Assembly (NCBI GenBank): GCA_009779525.1
Contig: WREB01000094.1
Span: forward strand, 1-5,591
Direction of reading: 5' to 3'
From: Defluviitaleaceae bacterium
Lineage (GTDB): Bacteria; Bacillota_A; Clostridia; Lachnospirales; WQUN01
Length of the DNA stretch: 5,591 bases
Position numbers and translations under genes: made by a program. Position 1 is the stretch's first letter; each line of letters opens with the position of its first letter. This document shows positions 4,797-5,591 of the stretch, one piece after another. The notes under the pieces are model-generated. The model saw nothing but the letters and a program-made list of their open reading frames with translations, ran no database searches and was not told the DNA's origin.

Positions 4797-5591
4797 TTAT
4801 ATGAACGGGTTGTAGAAACGCCCTCCGTTTACGAAAAACAGAGCGGCGGAAACCGCGACCGATACAAGGCCCGCCGCGACGAACAGATAGTCCGCCAAAG
4901 CGAAGTCGCGCGCCTTGTACCAGGTTCGCCGCTTTTTCTTGCCGAAGCCCCGGAGCTCCATCGCGTTCGCGATGGTTTCGATCTTGTCGACGCTTGTCAA
5001 AACCAAGGGAAAAAGGATCGAAACCGCGCCCTTAAACCTTGCCGAAAGCTTGGCCTCCTTCGAAATCCGAGCGCCCCTCGCCTGCTGCGCCTGGCTGATC
5101 TCACGGTATTCGCGCATTACCGCCGGAATGTACCTGAGCGAAAGCGAAACCGAATAGGCCGCCTTGTAGCCGACGCCAATTTTATTTAGAGAAGAGGCGA
5201 ATTCGCTAGGCTCGGTCGTCACGAAAAATATCAGGGCAAGCGGCATTATGGAAAAATATTTTACGGTCACGTTCATCTGATAGAACAACTGCTCGCAAGT
5301 CACGTAATAGCCGCCGGCCAGATGCGCGATCTCGCGGCGCGTTCCGTATATTTTGACGCCCTCCTCGGGGGAGAACAGAAAGATGAAAAGATTGTTTATG
5401 AGCATGAATACGCCGATCAGCGTAAGAATCAACCTAAGGTCTTTGAGCGGCGTGCGCGAAACTGCGAAAACGGCGCATGAAAACATTATGACCGCCGCAA
5501 GGAACCTCGTGTCGTAGGTTACCATCGCCGAAACGCTGACCAATACCGTCGCGAGAAGTTTTGACGCGCCGGTCAGCCGGTGGATCGGCGA
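4797..5591 (-). CDS. ecfT: ECF transporter transmembrane subunit EcfT (CbiQ family), 5'-truncated by window edge
   Basis: Energy-coupling factor transporters import vitamins or metal ions. EcfT is the membrane scaffold linking the EcfA/EcfA' ATPases to a substrate-binding S component. The frame is open from the right edge to the TAA at 4799-4797, giving 264 visible residues. They begin SPIHRLTGASKLL, which matches the usual EcfT N-terminus, so only a few codons are missing. The TTG at 5543 is internal. Hydrophobic spans lie at about visible residues 14-46, 53-74, 109-127, 188-200 and 230-253. The coupling motifs are Ala-Arg-Gly at 171-173 (QAQQARGA) and a second ELRG at 212-215 (AMELRGFG, with Leu for the usual Ala). 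LSLRYIPAV (about 150-158) is also typical. The EcfA ATPase genes are probably upstream, beyond the window. The substrate cannot be inferred because no S component is visible. The lipoprotein gene downstream has its own promoter. Confidence 0.92.
   Translation of the reverse strand, partial: SPIHRLTGASKLLATVLVSVSAMVTYDTRFLAAVIMFSCAVFAVSRTPLKDLRLILTLIGVFMLINNLFIFLFSPEEGVKIYGTRREIAHLAGGYYVTCEQLFYQMNVTVKYFSIMPLALIFFVTTEPSEFASSLNKIGVGYKAAYSVSLSLRYIPAVMREYREISQAQQARGARISKEAKLSARFKGAVSILFPLVLTSVDKIETIANAMELRGFGKKKRRTWYKARDFALADYLFVAAGLVSVAVSAALFFVNGGRFYNPFI

Noticed and set aside
5541..5543. TTG at 5543 as the start of the EcfT gene
   Set aside because: The frame continues to the window edge and encodes SPIHRLTGASKLL, a typical EcfT N-terminus, so the gene starts beyond the window.

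Overview
The window looks like chromosomal DNA of a GC-rich anaerobic member of the Bacillota, probably an uncultured Clostridia-type gut or anaerobic-habitat lineage. This is inferred from Shine-Dalgarno-led genes, an extended -10 promoter with a perfect TATAAT box, AT-rich intergenic DNA between GC-rich genes, an ECF-type transporter subunit, a lipoprotein with a Thr/Pro/Ala linker, and a GH42-like enzyme paired with a URO-D-fold protein. No rRNA or marker gene is present, so the assignment is tentative. I see no tRNA, rRNA, CRISPR array, insertion sequence or phage gene.

Layout: (1) positions 2-583, plus strand, the 3' part of a class I SAM-dependent methyltransferase gene whose start lies left of the window. 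(2) Convergent to it, with only 2 bp between stop codons, a minus-strand block read from right to left: a malectin-domain lipoprotein (4699 to 3992), a GH42-like glycoside hydrolase (3949 to 1745) and a URO-D-fold protein (1740 to 586). The last two are separated by only 4 nt. (3) Further right, also on the minus strand, an EcfT-type transmembrane subunit of an ECF transporter (left end 4797), whose first few codons lie beyond the right edge.

Regulation: the 97-nt gap between ecfT and the lipoprotein gene contains a convincing sigma-A-type promoter firing leftward, interleaved with a perfect 8-bp inverted repeat that could be an operator. Between the lipoprotein and hydrolase genes are two abutting hairpins. 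The second is followed by a U-rich run that ends exactly where the hydrolase ribosome-binding site begins. This suggests a partial terminator that sets the ratio of surface lipoprotein to cytoplasmic enzymes.

Working model (inference): the cluster is a small glycan-use locus. A surface-anchored malectin-domain protein binds a carbohydrate, a cytoplasmic GH42-like enzyme hydrolyses an imported galactoside or similar glycoside, and a translationally coupled URO-D-fold protein does an unknown job. That last protein has lost all three zinc ligands expected of the MtaA/CmuA-like methyltransferases it resembles. It is the least explained part of the window and the best candidate for undescribed biology. 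No sugar transporter or regulator gene is visible, and the ECF subunit more likely belongs to a separate vitamin or metal uptake operon.
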